Positions 38,025 to 46,880 of a stretch of 64,000 bases of DNA are shown in pieces. The stretch's first letter is position 1; each line of letters starts with the position of its first letter. Location of the stretch: positions 62,001 to 126,000 of the forward strand of contig CAVZID010000037.1 in the NCBI GenBank assembly GCA_963775245.1, written 5' to 3'. This DNA is from CAVSWT01 sp963775245. Its GTDB lineage: Bacteria; Bacteroidota; Ignavibacteria; Ignavibacteriales; Ignavibacteriaceae. The notes below the pieces were generated by a model, which worked only from the letters and a program-made list of their open reading frames with translations, searched no databases and was not told the DNA's origin. A program made the translations under genes and the position numbers.

Positions 38025-38154
38025 TTCATCTCCAATTATCTGTACTAAAACTTAAATAATTATATGGTAAAAAAAATCAATAATACCCTCATAAAAAAAT
38101 ACGGTTCCCTCAAATTAATAAGAGAACCTATAAACAACTTTAAAACCTAAGTGT

Positions 38155-38682
38155 CTATTTGCCTCTGTTTAACTTATCAAGAACTTTATAAGTAATATCA
38201 AAAGCTGTGTCTGCGTATAATAAAATTATATCACCGCTTTTATCAAATACAAACTGCATCTTTTCTTCTTTAGCTACTTCCGCAATAGCTTTATAGATTT
38301 TTTTCTTTACAGGACTAAAAATCTCATCCTGCTTTTTATAAATCTCGCCTGTCTGCTGAGCAAATTTTTGTTTTTGGAAATCTCTTATGCTCTGTTCTTG
38401 CTGAATGATTGTCTGCTGTGCACTTAATTTTTTATCTTCAGGCATTGTGTTTTCTTGTTTCTTATAATCATTCAATGCACCTTGATATGCTTGAGTCATA
38501 CTGTCAAGCTGATTAGACCATTTATTGGTTAATGCATCAAGATCACCTTGAGCTTTAATTGCTTCTGGAAATTGAGTTAAGATTACTTGAGAATCAACGT
38601 AACCTAATTTTTGTTGTGTCTGTGCTTGTAATAGAACGGCTGCAAATAAAAAAGCAGCAAGAACTAATAGATATTTTTTCAC
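38155..38682 (-). CDS. skp: OmpH/Skp-family periplasmic chaperone (copy 1)
   Basis: The 175-residue protein has a signal peptide (LLVLAAFLFAAVLLQAQ) and Skp features: KLGYVDSQVILTQFPEAIKAQ, a charged coiled coil and IYKAIAEVAKEEKMQFVFDKSGDIILLY. It lies 36 bases after bamA. The downstream copy (37509) shares the pattern, so the pair arose by tandem duplication, common in this group of bacteria. Confidence 0.92.
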   Translation of the reverse strand: MKKYLLVLAAFLFAAVLLQAQTQQKLGYVDSQVILTQFPEAIKAQGDLDALTNKWSNQLDSMTQAYQGALNDYKKQENTMPEDKKLSAQQTIIQQEQSIRDFQKQKFAQQTGEIYKKQDEIFSPVKKKIYKAIAEVAKEEKMQFVFDKSGDIILLYADTAFDITYKVLDKLNRGK

Positions 38683-38718
38683 TATTATTACCTCTGTAAT
38701 TTATTATTAAAGAAAATA

Positions 38719-41220
38719 TTAGAATCCTTTACCAAATTGAAAATGGAAAAGCCATGACGGTTTTTGTCCGTTGACGGCTTCTCTATCAAATCCATATCCT
38801 AAATCAAACCCAATTAATCCAATAGGGTTAATTAGTATTCTAGCACCTACACCAGCCGAGCGTCTTAAATTAAAAATGTCCGAAGACTCGAAACTATCAA
38901 AAACATTACCGGCTTCTGCAAAAGTTAACAAATAAAGTGGAATAGGTTCAAGTGTAACTGCTAATCTTAATTCTGTCGTGAATCTTGCCATAACTCTTCC
39001 ACCGATCGCATTTCCAGCAGCATCCGTTGGGCCTATGCTGCGATCATCATATCCTCTTAATGGAGTTGTAGCTATAACTAATCCATTACCGCCCATAAAG
39101 TATTTTTCGTAAGGATTAATTCGCGTTTTTGTTGCTTCATCCAATTCTCTCAAATAACCAAGGAAAGACCCTGTATAAAGCACTAACCTGTTTGTATTAA
39201 ATAAACTTTTATACCACTCGTTAGTAAAATCAATCTTAAAGTAATTAATGTCACCAGGCAGAAAAGGCCCGCCGGATATCTGTGCATCAAGTTCTACATT
39301 CGATCCTCTAGCTGGAAAAATAGGGTTATCAATATCTTTTCGTGCGATTGTTGCTCCAAGAGTGAATTGATTAGTTTTACCTTCTGCGTAATAACCACCA
39401 CCGTATAAAACATCGTTATGCTGATACCTGAAAAAACCCTGAACATTAAAGAAATCATCCGGCCACTTTAACCTTCTTCCCAACCTTAATGTTCCACCAT
39501 ATTGACTTAAGTCATAATAATATTGCTGGCGTGTATCAAATACTTCTGCGCCTACTAAAGTAGGTGTATTCATAAACCAGGGTTCTGTAAAACCTAATGT
39601 AAAAGTTCTATAATAGTTTCCTACACCGAACTGCCAGTTAAAGCTTAAAATCTGTCCACCTCCTAAAGAGAAGGGTTTGGCAAGAGAAAAGTTTGAAAGA
39701 GTAACACCAATTGCACCGCTGAAGCCATAAGCCCCGCTGTAGCCAACAGAAGCATTTAAGTAATCGCTTGATTTTTCTTCAACATTGAAAGTAACATCTA
39801 CGGTGCTGTCGTTTGCTAAATTATAATTTAAACCTTCCGGGCCATACAATTTTTCTGCGTTAAAGTATTGAAGATTAGCTAACTGCTGAACACTTCTTAG
39901 CAGCAATGACCTATTAAAGTAATCTCCGGGAACTGTATACAATTCTCGTCTAATTACTTTATCCATTGTCTTTGAGTTTCCAATAATATTAACCTGCCCA
40001 ATTTTAAATTGGTTTCTTTCTTCAACTCTTATATTTAAATCTATCGAATCATCATCAACTTTAGTTTCCGTAGTTTGTAAATTAAAAGTTAGATAACCGT
40101 TATTCTGATACAATTCAGAAACTGAAGACTGGCTCTCATTACCGTGAAGATTTTGCTCGAACTTTTTGTAGTTAAAAATATCACCTTTTTTAAAATCCAA
40201 TCTCTCATCTAAAACTTTATCAGGGTAAACTGTATTACCATCCCAGGTAATATTTCTAACTTTATATTGAGGCCCTTCATAAACATTGATAATAATTTTA
40301 AGATCTTTTTTATCATTGGAATAAATTAAAGAGTCAGAAACGACTTCTGCATCTCTATATCCATGCTCTTCATAGAAATCTTTTAGTCCCTTTTTATCCT
40401 CTTCAAATTTTTCGGGATTAAATTTTGCGCTGCTCCAAAACTTCCACCATTTTGCTTCTTCAGTATTATCCAGTGCACCTCTTAAATCACCTTGATCAAA
40501 TGCTTTGTTGCCTGTAAATTCAATTGTTCGAACTTTAACTTTATCACCCTCATCAATCTCAAACTTAACCAGGATTCTATCTTTTATTTTATTAATTAAA
40601 TTACTATATGTAATATTATCGCGGTCATATTCGGTTGCGTACTCTTCGGTAGAATCAGCTTTGTTTTTCCAGGTAACATTTATGGCATCTTCTGTAGTAT
40701 CTGCTGAACTGTAGACAAATTCTTTAATATTAATTACAGCATTCAAATATCCATCTTTTTCATACTCATTCATCATGCTGTTTTTTATAGTTTGAAGATC
40801 CTGGGGCTTTAAAATTTGTCCTCTAATTAAAGTAACTTTTTTCTCAATATCGTCATCACTTAAATCGTCATTTCCTTCAGCCACATATTTTTCATAACGC
40901 GGATATTCTTTAACTTTTATCGTTATGAACATCCCATTTCCAACCTGCTTATCTTTTAAAATTTCAATATCAGAAAAAATGTCCAGAACATATAACTGTT
41001 TAATAGCATTTAATGTTTGGTCGCCAGGAATTTTAATTTCGTCTCCAACTTTCAATCCACTGCTGGCAATAATAGTATTAACATCAGCCGATTTATTTCC
41101 TTCAACAGAAATACCTAAAATTTTGTAAAGAGTGCTGTTTGTTTGTGAAAATGAAACTGTACTTAAAATCAAGAAAAGTATCAGTAATTTCATTACATTA
41201 TTACGAAGAGTATTCACCAT
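38719..41220 (-). CDS. bamA: outer membrane protein assembly factor BamA
   Basis: The 833-residue Omp85 protein has a signal peptide (LLILFLILSTVSFS), five POTRA-type repeats (for example VRTIEFTGNKAFDQGDLRGAL and RNITWDGNTVYPDKVLDERL) and a C-terminal barrel. TPLRGYDDRSIGP is the VRGF-like loop 6 motif, and the chain ends in a phenylalanine (FHFQFGKGF). It folds barrels into the outer membrane. It follows uppS by three bases and precedes its chaperone genes. Confidence 0.96.
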   Translation of the reverse strand: MVNTLRNNVMKLLILFLILSTVSFSQTNSTLYKILGISVEGNKSADVNTIIASSGLKVGDEIKIPGDQTLNAIKQLYVLDIFSDIEILKDKQVGNGMFITIKVKEYPRYEKYVAEGNDDLSDDDIEKKVTLIRGQILKPQDLQTIKNSMMNEYEKDGYLNAVINIKEFVYSSADTTEDAINVTWKNKADSTEEYATEYDRDNITYSNLINKIKDRILVKFEIDEGDKVKVRTIEFTGNKAFDQGDLRGALDNTEEAKWWKFWSSAKFNPEKFEEDKKGLKDFYEEHGYRDAEVVSDSLIYSNDKKDLKIIINVYEGPQYKVRNITWDGNTVYPDKVLDERLDFKKGDIFNYKKFEQNLHGNESQSSVSELYQNNGYLTFNLQTTETKVDDDSIDLNIRVEERNQFKIGQVNIIGNSKTMDKVIRRELYTVPGDYFNRSLLLRSVQQLANLQYFNAEKLYGPEGLNYNLANDSTVDVTFNVEEKSSDYLNASVGYSGAYGFSGAIGVTLSNFSLAKPFSLGGGQILSFNWQFGVGNYYRTFTLGFTEPWFMNTPTLVGAEVFDTRQQYYYDLSQYGGTLRLGRRLKWPDDFFNVQGFFRYQHNDVLYGGGYYAEGKTNQFTLGATIARKDIDNPIFPARGSNVELDAQISGGPFLPGDINYFKIDFTNEWYKSLFNTNRLVLYTGSFLGYLRELDEATKTRINPYEKYFMGGNGLVIATTPLRGYDDRSIGPTDAAGNAIGGRVMARFTTELRLAVTLEPIPLYLLTFAEAGNVFDSFESSDIFNLRRSAGVGARILINPIGLIGFDLGYGFDREAVNGQKPSWLFHFQFGKGF

Positions 41221-41223
41221 TAT

Positions 41224-42009
41224 TTAAGCCTTTGTTTCCTTTTTAAGTTGCTCGCTCACTTTACCGAATCTCCGCTCACGTTTTTGAAAACTTCTAATCG
41301 CTACATACAAATTTTTTCTTCTGAAATCCGGCCATAGTTCATCTGTAATAAAAAACTCAGAGTAAGCAATTTGCCAAAGAAGAAAGTTGCTTACTCTAAA
41401 TTCACCGCTTGTTCTAATAACTAAATCCGGGTCGGGGATATTTTTAGTTGTAAGATGATTTGATATACATTTTTCACTGATGTCATTAACTTTCAATTTA
41501 CCTTCTTCTGTTTCTTCTGCAATTTTTTTAATCGCTTCCAAAAGCTCCCACCTGCCGCTGTAACTTAATGCCAAATTCAAATTCATGGTTTTATTATTCT
41601 TAGTTCTTTCTACAGCATCATTTAATTCTTTTTGAACTTCATTAGGAAGAGTTTGAACGTCCCCGATTGTAGTTAATTTAACATCATTCTCATCTAATTC
41701 ATCCGATTCTTTTCTTAAGCTGCTTACCAGAAGCCTCATTAAAGTTGACACTTCATCTTTTGGCCTTTTCCAGTTTTCAGTCGAAAAGGTATATAAAGTT
41801 AAATGCTTAACACCAATTTGAGCACAAGCTTTTACAATATCTTTTACAGAATCAACACCTATTTTATGACCTGCAGCCCTCGGAAGGCCTCTTTTGCGTG
41901 CCCATCTTCCGTTGCCATCCATTATAATCGCAATATGTACGGGAATTTCTCCAGATTTTTTCAGTTCCTGCTGGAGCTTTTCATCCGATTCCGAATGTAC
42001 TTTTCCCAA
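41224..42009 (-). CDS. uppS: isoprenyl (undecaprenyl) diphosphate synthase
   Basis: The 261-residue cis-prenyltransferase has HIAIIMDGNGRWARKRG with the catalytic Asp, HLTLYTFSTENWKRP, and DLVIRTSGEFRVSNFLLWQIAYSE. It makes the C55 carrier lipid for peptidoglycan and O-antigen. It is the first gene of the long envelope operon continuing into bamA, ompH, lpxD, lpxC/fabZ and lpxA. Confidence 0.96.
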   Translation of the reverse strand: MGKVHSESDEKLQQELKKSGEIPVHIAIIMDGNGRWARKRGLPRAAGHKIGVDSVKDIVKACAQIGVKHLTLYTFSTENWKRPKDEVSTLMRLLVSSLRKESDELDENDVKLTTIGDVQTLPNEVQKELNDAVERTKNNKTMNLNLALSYSGRWELLEAIKKIAEETEEGKLKVNDISEKCISNHLTTKNIPDPDLVIRTSGEFRVSNFLLWQIAYSEFFITDELWPDFRRKNLYVAIRSFQKRERRFGKVSEQLKKETKA

Positions 42010-42038
42010 ATTCTGTCCTAAAATTGATAAAGCGTGTA

Positions 42039-42067
42039 AAATTAACTGTCATACTATTTAATGTCAA
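42039..42067 (-). promoter_or_regulatory. possible sigma-70 promoter for the uppS-bamA operon
   Basis: On the minus strand a perfect TTGACA (42062-42067) is followed after 17 bases by TAATTT (42039-42044), 30 bases before the uppS start. The -10 match is poor, so confidence is limited. Confidence 0.4.
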
Positions 42068-42167
42068 GGTAAGTCCTCTACTGTAGAATTACTTAAAGAC
42101 ATAAATAATTTACAGCAAAAATTTATATAGGAAAATTAAATTAAGAAAGGTAAAAAAGAAGAAAAAA

Positions 42168-42210
42168 AATGACACGGAATTGTTTTGCAATAAGCAAATC
42201 CGTGTCATTT
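42168..42210 (-). terminator. intrinsic terminator of the lexA operon
   Basis: AAATGACACGGA and TCCGTGTCATTT form a twelve-pair stem. On the minus strand the stem is followed by a run of eight T residues, so it ends transcription coming from the gene at 42236. Confidence 0.85.
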
Positions 42211-42235
42211 GTGTCTTATTTTCAATTATTTGTTT

Positions 42236-42664
42236 TTATGAAAATAATATTTTATCTCTATTTCCATGTCTGCGCACAGAAGGCATTGCTTTCTCCACTA
42301 TCTGAAACAACTTGATATTCTTCTTTATATCATGCTCAAACAATTCTATTAGAGTTTTTGCATTCTTATAAAATTCAGATTCAACCCCTATAAAAAGCAT
42401 AACTTTTTTATTTGTAAATTTTGTCTGCCTGGTAGCAAGAAATTTTATTTTATTTATCAAGTTGGGATCATTTAAATCTTCTTCGGAAAGTGTTATTCCG
42501 ATAGCATAATTCTTTTTATACCGTGCAATAATATCCACATCAAATTCGCCAACCTTCGCAGGTTCAGGTAAATAAGTTCCGTATTTACGGCTTACAGTTA
42601 AGTAGCCTTGTTTCCAAAATTCTTCCACTAATAAATCGATATATCTTCTTCTTATTGAATCCAT
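42236..42664 (-). CDS. uncharacterised protein in the lexA operon, weakly nuclease-fold-like
   Basis: Not recognised with confidence. The 142-residue protein has VGEFDVDIIARYKKNYAIGITLS, whose E40-D42-D44 strand pattern recalls restriction-endonuclease-like folds. The K of a (D/E)xK motif is missing (GIT instead), so catalysis is doubtful. Helical and basic segments follow (KFLATRQTKFTNKKVMLFIGV). It is the last gene of the minus-strand lexA operon, 18 bases after the WYL-like gene, and a terminator follows. It is therefore likely to be induced by DNA damage. Confidence 0.7.
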   Translation of the reverse strand: MDSIRRRYIDLLVEEFWKQGYLTVSRKYGTYLPEPAKVGEFDVDIIARYKKNYAIGITLSEEDLNDPNLINKIKFLATRQTKFTNKKVMLFIGVESEFYKNAKTLIELFEHDIKKNIKLFQIVEKAMPSVRRHGNRDKILFS

Positions 42665-42682
42665 TTCTTCACCGTCCTTTTC

Positions 42683-42931
42683 TCAGTTAACCAAAGATAT
42701 AATCGGGATAACAGGAGAAAATCTATCTCTGCCCAATATCTTGATGTTAACTATTTTATCGAATTCAAATTTCTTTACTTCGCTTGAATTCCTAACTTTA
42801 CCATAAATAACTTTTTTACCGTTCTTTTCACGAGATATATAATAAGGGTCAATTGTTACTTCATCTAAGCTGTATAAAAATCTGATTGAATTTCTGCTGC
42901 TTATTGCCGAGGAAAAAATATCTGTTTTCAT
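42683..42931 (-). CDS. small WYL-like domain protein
   Basis: This 82-residue protein resembles an isolated WYL domain: SSRNSIRFLYSLDEVTIDPYYIS, then GKKVIYGKVRNSSEVKKFEFDKIVNIKIL. The alternating strands and the F-x-x-D/R-I ending are the usual pattern. WYL domains bind ligands or nucleic acid in transcription factors and defence regulators. Here there is no DNA-binding domain of its own. It lies 12 bases after lexA and 18 before the next gene, and is surely co-transcribed. The domain call is by eye and moderate. Confidence 0.65.
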   Translation of the reverse strand: MKTDIFSSAISSRNSIRFLYSLDEVTIDPYYISREKNGKKVIYGKVRNSSEVKKFEFDKIVNIKILGRDRFSPVIPIISLVN

Positions 42932-42943
42932 TATTTACTCCGT

Positions 42944-43588
42944 TTAATTAAATCTTCTAACTAGACCGACAACCTTTCCCACGAGCTTGAAGTCTTTAGT
43001 CTTTTCAACTTCAATGGGTTTATACTTATCATTTTCAGGAATCAACAATATTTTATTATTTTTTTTCTGAAACACTTTTACAGTAACTTCATCATCAATC
43101 ATCGCAACCACTGTCTGCCCGTTAAAAGCTTCTGCAGTGGGTGAAACTATTACAACATCACCCTCAAAAATTCCAGCATTAATCATACTATCACCTTTGA
43201 CTTTTAAGGCAAATGAATCCTGCGTTTTTTTGATGAAAGAAGAATCAACCACTATATTTCCTTCTATGTTTTCAATCGCTGTAATAGGTGTACCGGCAGC
43301 AACTCTACCGATGACCGGTATTTTTGTAAAGAGATCATTCCTTTCAAGAACAACTTCCTTATCAACAGTATTGCTTTTAACAAAACTAATTGCACGACTG
43401 GAATTACTTTCAATATTCAAATAACCTTTTTTAACCAATGCATCCAGGTGACGCTTAACTCCAAATGTGGAAGAAATTCCAAACTGTTTTCCAATTTCAC
43501 GAAGAGTAGGAGGAAAACCATTCTCTCCAGTATACTGCTGAATGAAATTAAGTATTTCTTCCTGGCGTTCTGTGGTTTGATTTTTCAT
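42944..43588 (-). CDS. lexA: SOS repressor LexA
   Basis: The 214-residue repressor has the N-terminal winged helix (RQEEILNFIQQY, GFPPTLREIGKQFGISS), the self-cleavage site Ala-Gly in RVAAGTPI, the catalytic serine in KGDSMINAGI and the lysine in VTVKVF. It represses DNA-damage genes until RecA filaments trigger its cleavage. Two operators and a consensus promoter lie directly upstream (43609-43658), so it controls its own operon, which includes two small downstream genes. Confidence 0.97.
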   Translation of the reverse strand: MKNQTTERQEEILNFIQQYTGENGFPPTLREIGKQFGISSTFGVKRHLDALVKKGYLNIESNSSRAISFVKSNTVDKEVVLERNDLFTKIPVIGRVAAGTPITAIENIEGNIVVDSSFIKKTQDSFALKVKGDSMINAGIFEGDVVIVSPTAEAFNGQTVVAMIDDEVTVKVFQKKNNKILLIPENDKYKPIEVEKTKDFKLVGKVVGLVRRFN

Positions 43589-43608
43589 TTATTAATTTAC
43601 TTTCAAAT

Positions 43609-43626
43609 AGTGGTCAAATGTTCACT
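43609..43626. promoter_or_regulatory. LexA operator 2 (imperfect)
   Basis: AGTGGTCAAATGTTCACT differs from the perfect operator next to it at three of 18 positions. It covers the predicted transcription start of lexA. Confidence 0.7.
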
Positions 43627-43629
43627 ACA

Positions 43630-43658
43630 ATTATAGTGAACATATGTTCACTTGTCAA
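43630..43658 (-). promoter_or_regulatory. consensus sigma-70 promoter of lexA
   Basis: On the minus strand TTGACA (43653-43658), exactly 17 bases, then TATAAT (43630-43635). Both hexamers are perfect. The transcript would start near 43623, about 35 bases before the lexA ATG. Confidence 0.88.
43635..43652. promoter_or_regulatory. LexA operator 1 (perfect palindrome)
   Basis: AGTGAACATATGTTCACT is an 18-bp perfect palindrome containing GAAC-N4-GTTC, the core of the Gram-positive type SOS box. It occupies the spacer of the lexA promoter, so bound LexA would block RNA polymerase. Confidence 0.88.
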
Positions 43659-44144
43659 GAGAAAATTAATTAATTTTTGTTATTCTGACTGGCGTTTGGT
43701 GGAAATCTCAGAAACGATTCATAAATCCTAACTTAATAAAAATTTGTGTAACTTATCCATTATTACTTTTTTAGAACTTATTGCAAAAGGGTATCACTCG
43801 GGTTATTTTAGCGAAAAAATAATTCCATAATCCTATTTAAGAAAACATTCATTTATAATTAATAATTATGGGTGTAATTAATTATAGATTTTATTTTCAT
43901 CTCAAGTTCCGAGAATGTTAATAAAATATCTATTTTTATAGAACCCGCTTTGCTTTTTTAAAATTTATTTTGGATACAATTGCTAACAGAAAGGGCTACT
44001 TAATTGCCTGAAAACTTCCATATGTTTCTGTTAGTATTGCACCCGGTTCAGATTTAAAAAAATTATCTTATTTATTATGGATTTGTTTTAATTAATTTAA
44101 GTCAAAATTTATTAAATTAACCATAAATAGAGCTGTGATTTACT
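43659..44144. other. intergenic region without a visible gene
   Basis: About 490 bases of AT-rich DNA between lexA and the gene at 44145, with no open frame of interest. The only structure noticed is a ten-base perfect inverted repeat, CTAACAGAAA (43983-43992) and TTTCTGTTAG (44035-44044), with a 42-nt loop. Confidence 0.5.
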
Positions 44145-44887
44145 ATGGGTATTTTAAAAAAAAAGAAATGGAATAAAGAAGCCATAATAAAATCTGTTAA
44201 TAAGAAAAGAGGTTTAATTCATGTCTGGTGGGAAATAACTCATACAGGAGAAAAGATTCAAATTTTTTTATTGCTCACTAACATAATCATGGTATTTGCA
44301 TTCATTTATTTTGGGGAACAACAAATTTCCAGAATTGATGAAAGTCTCATGTGGGCTGATTCATCTAATGTTTCAACTAAAAAAAGTCTTATGCTAGCCG
44401 AAGAAACAATGGAATTAGGTAACAGAGCTTATGTATCTGTATCTAACATTTCTCCTTTTAGTGATTCTGTTTATTATGATATTGTTCATAGGGGAAATAC
44501 TCCAGCCCTCAACCTAGTTTCATATTCTTTATTAGTTATGGGAAAAAATATCGATTTATCTGCATGCAGAAATTATATTCAACAATTCATCAATCAGAAA
44601 AAGCAAAAAGACGAGACAGAGTCTTTAACCATTGGTGAAAGTAGAAAATTATGGACACATCTTATGTTATATAAAAATGGGCCTAAGTCATCAATAAACA
44701 TTGTTCCTTATAATATTAGTAAAATGGATGTCTTTCCATTAATTAAAGGAGATTACAAATTTATTTTTTAGTAAAAGTAGAATATAGTGATTGGTTCAAT
44801 AGAAAAGATACTACCTGGCTATCACAAAAATATAATTTTTCACTTAATAGTTATTTCCCTGTTACTAAATATAATTATATGAGATAA
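44145..44887 (+). CDS. uncharacterised single-pass membrane protein, frameshifted near the C-terminus
   Basis: Not recognised. The protein has a basic N-terminus, one transmembrane helix (IQIFLLLTNIIMVFAFIYF), a coiled segment and a beta-rich domain (AYVSVSNISPFSDSVYYDIVHRGNTPALNLV) of the sort found in membrane-anchored proteins with a small extracytoplasmic domain. Its frame stops at 44769-44771 within a T-rich stretch. Adding one T restores FLVKVEYSDWFNRKDTTW and a natural end at 44887 (KYNYMR). The frameshift is probably a one-base loss in a six-T run. No operon partner is evident. Confidence 0.65.
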
Positions 44888-45220
44888 TATCATTCTTAAA
44901 AATCTCAAATTGATTCTCATCCATATTTTTACTTAATATAAGATTATTCGTAAATCACTCTAATATGTTAAGGGATTGCCGGATATTTTCACTCTAAGTT
45001 TAACTACTCCTCAAGAAAACTATTGTTTTATCAAACCTTTCACACAATTTTATTGCGCCATCAATAACAAAACGAATTTCTTAAATCAAAAAAAAGTTTG
45101 TATGCATATTTTTTTTAAATTAACCACAGCTAAAATTTTTGTAGCATTTAAATATTTTATAACTTAATTTTAATTGTTAATTAACAATAATTAATAACCG
45201 CTATTAACGGGGAGGATCAA
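44888..45220. other. intergenic region, no gene seen
   Basis: About 330 AT-rich bases. A 63-codon frame inside (44976-45167) has no ribosome site and an improbable composition, and was not accepted. The GGGGAGG at its right end is the ribosome site of the next gene. Confidence 0.5.
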
Positions 45221-45463
45221 ATGACATACGGTTCGCTTACAATTAAAACCAAACTAACTTTAAAGAATATTGAAAAGATGGCCCCTGAATCACCTGGCGC
45301 TATAATTTTATATAATAAACATGGAATTATAAATAATTTAATTATAGCTGAAGAAAGTATTAAAAGTGAATTATTAATGGCCTTCTCTAATAAAACCTCT
45401 TGTTATTTTACTTTCCGGGAAACCAATTTAAACTTAGACTTAAACAAGATTGTTTACATCTAG
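45221..45463 (+). CDS. small uncharacterised protein
   Basis: Eighty residues, preceded by a strong ribosome site (GGGGAGG). The stretch ESPGAIILYNKHGIINNLIIAEESIKSEL vaguely recalls the start of a GIY-YIG fold (PGVYILYDKNG-type), but the catalytic Tyr and Arg pattern is missing, so this is not claimed. Its neighbours downstream are small signalling domains. It is short but convincing as a gene because of the ribosome site. Confidence 0.6.
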   Translation: MTYGSLTIKTKLTLKNIEKMAPESPGAIILYNKHGIINNLIIAEESIKSELLMAFSNKTSCYFTFRETNLNLDLNKIVYI

Positions 45464-45663
45464 TAATTACCATTAAAATGAATTGGAAGAATTTTTAAAT
45501 TCCATTTAATATTGTTAACTATTTAATAATTTGTCCGATAATGAGGTTATGGCTATTTGCTTACTTTTTAAATTTTAAAATAAAGCAAAGTTTGCTATAT
45601 ACTTGGAAATTAAGAGAAAATATCCTTTATCTAATAATGCTGAATTGACCAAGGAATGAAAAA

Positions 45664-46095
45664 GTGACTGAATCAGGAAATAACTCGTTAAATACTAATC
45701 TTAATCCTTTGCTTGTAAAGGAAAAGTTTAAATATTCTTTTGAAAATTCAACCGGCATTTTATACAAAGACTATTTTGGATTAATCTCACTTGAAGAGAT
45801 TTATGCTTCATGGGACTATGCCATTATTAATAAAATAATTCCGAATGAAACCGTTGGATTTATCCTGGATTACCGTAAAGCAACTTTTGATTTTGAAATA
45901 AAATTATATAGTAAAATTGCTGATTACTATCAAAATCATGTTGAAATATTCCAGGGAAGAAAAATCGGTATCATAAGTGAAAACCCAAGAGACGTTGCAG
46001 TGCTAATGCTATTCAAATCAAAAGATAATGGTTATACAACAAAGCCTTTCTTTTCATTTGAAGCAGCAGAAGAATGGATATTATCGAATATTTAA
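45664..46095 (+). CDS. STAS/SpoIIAA-like single-domain protein
   Basis: The 143-residue protein (GTG start) has the pattern STGILYKDYFGLISLEEIYASW, then VGFILDYRKATFDFE and GRKIGIISENPRDVAVLMLF, which resembles SpoIIAA-like/STAS domains common in Bacteroidota. Such domains serve as small regulatory partners. The conserved phosphorylatable Ser of anti-anti-sigma factors is not evident. It lies in a row of small signalling genes with long spacers and therefore may have its own promoter. Confidence 0.6.
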   Translation: MTESGNNSLNTNLNPLLVKEKFKYSFENSTGILYKDYFGLISLEEIYASWDYAIINKIIPNETVGFILDYRKATFDFEIKLYSKIADYYQNHVEIFQGRKIGIISENPRDVAVLMLFKSKDNGYTTKPFFSFEAAEEWILSNI

Positions 46096-46217
46096 ATTTA
46101 TCCATTTCATTTTAATTTGCGATATTAATATTTTCTTTATCTCCTCATCCGACTACTATAAACAATTTCAACACTTTTACGATAATTAAGTAGCGTAATT
46201 ATTATATAGAAAGATTA

Positions 46218-46304
46218 ATTGGGTGTAAGTTCAATTATTTAAAATTGTGTTCTTGTTTCGCTGCAATTAAAAGGAGTCGTTTTAATTTTTTGCTTACACC
46301 CAAT
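46218..46304. repeat. 87-bp nested inverted-repeat element
   Basis: ATTGGGTGTAAG (46218-46229) is inverted perfectly as CTTACACCCAAT (46293-46304). Inside lies an eight-pair hairpin AATTAAAA-GGAGTCG-TTTTAATT (46265-46287). It could be a small mobile palindrome or a structured RNA in the spacer before the receiver gene. Confidence 0.5.
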
Positions 46305-46389
46305 ATTAAATATCTTAATAATGATTTGGAAAATTAGACGGCATATATGAATAACTTTTATTATTAATTATTAAATTTTTGCAAAAGAA

Positions 46390-46785
46390 ATGTTGAAAGA
46401 AGCATCTATATTATTAATTGAAGAAGAAAAAGACACATCTCCTTTCTATAAAAAAATTTTAGCCAGGCTTAATATTGATAATATTACAGTAATAAATAAT
46501 CTTTTTGATGTTCATCCCACAACTACGCAGCTAAATCCTAACCTAATTATTATTGATGTTGTTGGAAAAGATGAATCAAGGGCAATAAAAATTCTTGAAA
46601 ATCTGGAAGAATTTGAAAATAAGATTCCATTTATAGTTATAAGCACTTCTCTTAATTTAGAAATTAATAGAAAGTTAAGAACAAATTCAAAAGCAGACTC
46701 TTTTGTTAAGCCGCTAGATGTTATTCAATTTGCCGGCAGCATTTATAAATTATTAGCAGAGCAAGTTACAGCTAGTTCTTTATAA
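46390..46785 (+). CDS. stand-alone response-regulator receiver protein (copy 1)
   Basis: A 131-residue protein with a receiver fold: ASILLIEEEKDTSPFYKKIL with acidic residues at the start, the phospho-acceptor Asp in NLIIIDVVGKDES, a Ser/Thr in FIVISTS, and the Lys in SFVKPLD. There is no output domain. The downstream gene at 46881 is a similar protein, so they are tandem paralogues. The cognate kinase is not adjacent. Confidence 0.8.
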   Translation: MLKEASILLIEEEKDTSPFYKKILARLNIDNITVINNLFDVHPTTTQLNPNLIIIDVVGKDESRAIKILENLEEFENKIPFIVISTSLNLEINRKLRTNSKADSFVKPLDVIQFAGSIYKLLAEQVTASSL

Positions 46786-46880
46786 ATTATTATTGAGGTT
46801 GATGCAATACATCACTTAATAATTTCTAAATAATTTACACATTAAAAAAGCATTTTGTTTTATATTTTTTATTGACTGCG

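Noticed and set aside
42236..42664. Active PD-(D/E)xK nuclease in the lexA operon
   Set aside because: The acidic residues fit but the catalytic lysine position reads GIT, so an active nuclease is not claimed.
44976..45167. 63-codon plus-strand frame in a spacer
   Set aside because: No ribosome site, poor start and an unlikely residue composition.
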